From an uncultured Psychrobacter sp. (GTDB lineage Bacteria; Pseudomonadota; Gammaproteobacteria; Pseudomonadales; Moraxellaceae): a stretch of DNA of 64,000 nt. The notes beneath the pieces are model-generated. The model was not told the DNA's origin and searched no databases. It saw only the letters and a program-made list of their open reading frames with translations. Both the position numbers and the translations under genes were made by a program. This document shows positions 62,177 through 64,000 of the stretch, piece after piece; within the stretch, counting starts at the first letter, position 1; each line of letters begins with the position of its first letter. Location of the stretch: positions 372,001-436,000 of the forward strand of contig NZ_CANKZC010000002.1 of assembly GCF_947488565.1 (NCBI RefSeq), written 5' to 3'.

Positions 62177-63853
62177 CTAAGATAGCTGTCTAATGTGCTG
62201 TAAGAGCTGATCCGTAGAGGTATCAAATAGAGCACTATCCTCTTGCTGCATCGCATGATGTACCGACTCCGCCATCAGCTTACCCATCTCAACGCCCCAT
62301 TGATCAAACGGATTGATGTCCCAAATACTGGCCATCACATAGACTTTATGCTCATACAGGGCAATCAGTGCCCCCAAGCTATGCGGCGTCAGCTCATCGA
62401 TAAGGAGTGTCGTTGATGGCTGGTTGCCATGATAGTACTTGTACTTATCGGCCTCAGAGACCGTTGTTGCTGAGTCAGTAACAGTCTCTGCAATCGCAGC
62501 ATTACCAAAGGCCAATACACGGCTTTGCGCCAGGCAGTTCGCTAACGATAATTCATGTTGCTGTTGCAATGAGGCATTGTGGACCTTACCACTATAACGA
62601 CGCACGCATGCGATAAAATCACAAGAGACCTGCTGCGTCCCTTGGTGTAGCAGCTGATAAAACGCATGCTGCGCATTGGAGCCAATCTCGCCCCATAGTA
62701 TCGGACAGGTATCATAATCAATACGATCGCCATGCTGGGTAACCGACTTGCCATTACTCTCCATCTCAAGCTGGGTTAAGTAGCTTGGCAAATAGCTTAG
62801 ACGCCCATCATAAGGCAGTACCGTATGTGCATTTACTCGCAAAAAGGTACTGTTCCAAACGGCAAGTAAACCTAACAATACTGGTAAGTTTTGAGCAAAT
62901 TCCGCCTGCGCAAAGTGCTCATCCATACTATGCGCGCCAGCCAATAGCGCTTTAAACCCTGCCATGCCAATACGAATCGCAATCGCCAGTCCAATCGCCG
63001 ACCACAACGAAAATCGACCACCGACCCACTCCCAGAGCTGCAACTGGTGCTCAGGATGGATACCCCATGCGCTCATCTTGTCACAGTTGGCCGATATACC
63101 GATAAAGTGGCGACGTAACACGCTACCCTCTGTCCCATCACGGCGCTTGGCAGTGGCAAGTAGCCATGACAATGCCGTCTTCGCATTAGATAAGGTATCA
63201 ACGGTGCCAAAGGATTTAGAAGAGATGATAAATAAAGTGGTTTCAGGATTTAGGTGCTTAAGCAGATGATCAAGATGAGTGCCGTCCATATTGGAGACAA
63301 AGTGCACTTCAATATCCGTATCTGCCCATTCATCAAGTGCGGTCGTCGCCATTAGTGGCCCAAGATCAGAACCACCAACGCCGATATTGACGACATCGGT
63401 AATCGCCTTACCCGAAAAACCGCGCCATGTACCACTACGGACACGCTCAGATAGCCTAGCTACCTGCGCCAGACTATGATGTACATCTGCCACTACATTT
63501 TGCTCATCGACTTGTAGCTTCGCACTTTCAGGTAAGCGTAACGCGGTATGCAGGGCGGCACGCTGCTCACTGGTATTGACCATCGCCCCTTGTAATAGTG
63601 CTGTAATACGAGCCGATAAATCGCAGCTTTCTGCCAAATGTAGCAGATTGGATAACACCGTATCATCGATACGCTGTTTGCTATAGTCCATATAGAGCGC
63701 ACCCGCTTGCGTGCTAAAGCGCGTGGCACGCTCATCATCTTGCGCAAACAAGGTGGTAAGCGACCAAGGCTGAGCCGCTAGGCTTTGCAACTGCTGCCAG
63801 TACTTAGAGCGGCGCGCGCTGTTATAGGCGCTATCATCCTTGATACTATTCAT
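62177..63853 (-). CDS. pgi: Glucose-6-phosphate isomerase
   Basis: Interconverts glucose-6-phosphate and fructose-6-phosphate. The 558-residue protein has GVGGSDLGPLMATTAL near 158 (phosphate binding), ISSKSFGTVDTLSN near 209, WVGGRFSLWSAIGLAIAI near 270 (signature 1 region), GSNAQHAFYQLLHQGTQ near 388 with catalytic His, and LIALYEHKVYVMASIWDINPFDQWGVEMGK near 496, which I give only by its ends: YEHK and DQWGVE. In the capsule-type order galU-pgi-ugd-pgm. Gap to galU is 19 bases, so one operon. Confidence 0.97.
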   Translation of the reverse strand: MNSIKDDSAYNSARRSKYWQQLQSLAAQPWSLTTLFAQDDERATRFSTQAGALYMDYSKQRIDDTVLSNLLHLAESCDLSARITALLQGAMVNTSEQRAALHTALRLPESAKLQVDEQNVVADVHHSLAQVARLSERVRSGTWRGFSGKAITDVVNIGVGGSDLGPLMATTALDEWADTDIEVHFVSNMDGTHLDHLLKHLNPETTLFIISSKSFGTVDTLSNAKTALSWLLATAKRRDGTEGSVLRRHFIGISANCDKMSAWGIHPEHQLQLWEWVGGRFSLWSAIGLAIAIRIGMAGFKALLAGAHSMDEHFAQAEFAQNLPVLLGLLAVWNSTFLRVNAHTVLPYDGRLSYLPSYLTQLEMESNGKSVTQHGDRIDYDTCPILWGEIGSNAQHAFYQLLHQGTQQVSCDFIACVRRYSGKVHNASLQQQHELSLANCLAQSRVLAFGNAAIAETVTDSATTVSEADKYKYYHGNQPSTTLLIDELTPHSLGALIALYEHKVYVMASIWDINPFDQWGVEMGKLMAESVHHAMQQEDSALFDTSTDQLLQHIRQLS

Positions 63854-63872
63854 TAGTGATATTACCTGTCAA

Positions 63873-64000
63873 TTATTTAGCATCTGCTAGTTGCTGCTCA
63901 GCAAAATAGATAAATGCCTGCATATATGAGCGCATATCGCCTGCATCATAGCTATCGCCGCGCATGGTCGTGACATTGACGCCGTATTCGTTAATAAGGG
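63873..64000 (-). CDS. galU: UTP-glucose-1-phosphate uridylyltransferase, C-terminal part (partial)
   Basis: The last ~41 residues of a gene that enters from the right edge: LINEYGVNVTTMRGDSYDAG and MRSYMQAFIYFAEQQLADAK, then TAA at 63875-63873. The GxxYDxGxxxxYMQAFIxF pattern matches the GalU C-terminus, where Acinetobacter has YGVxVxxxxGxSxDCG-like residues. The position directly upstream of pgi supports it. GalU makes UDP-glucose for surface polysaccharide. Too little is visible to rule out another nucleotidyltransferase. Confidence 0.75.
   Translation of the reverse strand, partial: LINEYGVNVTTMRGDSYDAGDMRSYMQAFIYFAEQQLADAK

Noticed and set aside
1..64000. tRNA or rRNA genes
   Set aside because: No cloverleaf with conserved GTTCGA-type arm or rRNA-like segment was recognised by eye; a dedicated scan would be more sensitive.

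Overview
The window looks like chromosomal DNA of a Moraxellaceae gammaproteobacterium, most likely Psychrobacter. This rests on gene content and order, not on a database search: a dapA / short BamC-like lipoprotein / purC cluster, pcnB-folK-panB-panC, ubiG-mupP-yciK, an oxidoreductase plus acyl desaturase pair, and a pgm / ugd-like / pgi / galU end of a surface-polysaccharide locus as in Acinetobacter. Base composition is moderate with AT-rich intergenic DNA. There is no rRNA, tRNA, CRISPR array, transposase or prophage that I can see.

Layout. 1-6.4 kb: the N-terminus of a molybdopterin oxidoreductase, a CsbD stress protein, a divergent ZIP transporter, a PepSY-like exported protein, a YqfO-like protein, an alkyladenine glycosylase and purC. 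6.5-11.0 kb: a mini-BamC lipoprotein, dapA, a metallophosphoesterase-like protein that has lost its metal ligands, and a periplasmic HtrA/Deg protease. 11.7-14.0 kb: a cation/proton antiporter with a nucleotide-binding domain. 14.3-20.6 kb: tmk, mltG and pabC, often neighbours in gammaproteobacteria, are split here between mltG and pabC by an AT-rich islet with a DpnI-type methyl-directed restriction enzyme, a DpnD/PcfM-like small protein and two paralogous proteins of unknown function. 21.2-31.2 kb: aroE, an FUSC-type exporter, an acyl-CoA dehydrogenase, a tautomerase, ybaK, plsB and ettA. 31.6-35.4 kb: a ferredoxin-reductase-like electron donor and a fatty-acid desaturase in one operon, then small stress or metabolic genes including a 51-residue DUF1328 protein. 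35.8-39.5 kb: a saccharopine-dehydrogenase-like reductase and two exported proteins of unknown function, one with a 12-residue tandem repeat. 39.6-48.2 kb: tex, an ompR without envZ, exoD, a DksA/TraR-type zinc finger protein, yciK-mupP-ubiG and dsbA. 48.3-50.3 kb: a cytosolic-looking subtilase with a Phe-rich tail and a small partner started by TTG. 50.6-58.7 kb: darP, rapZ, panC, panB, folK, pcnB (with a very long tail), a ComEA-like protein and mazG. 58.9-64 kb: phosphomannomutase/phosphoglucomutase, a UDP-glucose-dehydrogenase-like protein lacking catalytic residues, pgi and the end of galU.

Main points for a second look: the DpnI/DpnD islet with its unknown paralogs; a 76-bp interspersed palindromic repeat present three times at identical length with compensating arm changes; two apparent pseudoenzymes (metallophosphoesterase and Ugd); a BamC reduced to its N-terminal segment; and a pcnB tail with three copies of a Pro-x-Arg-rich motif. 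All family assignments are from recognition of motifs and context in the translated sequence; none was confirmed by a search.
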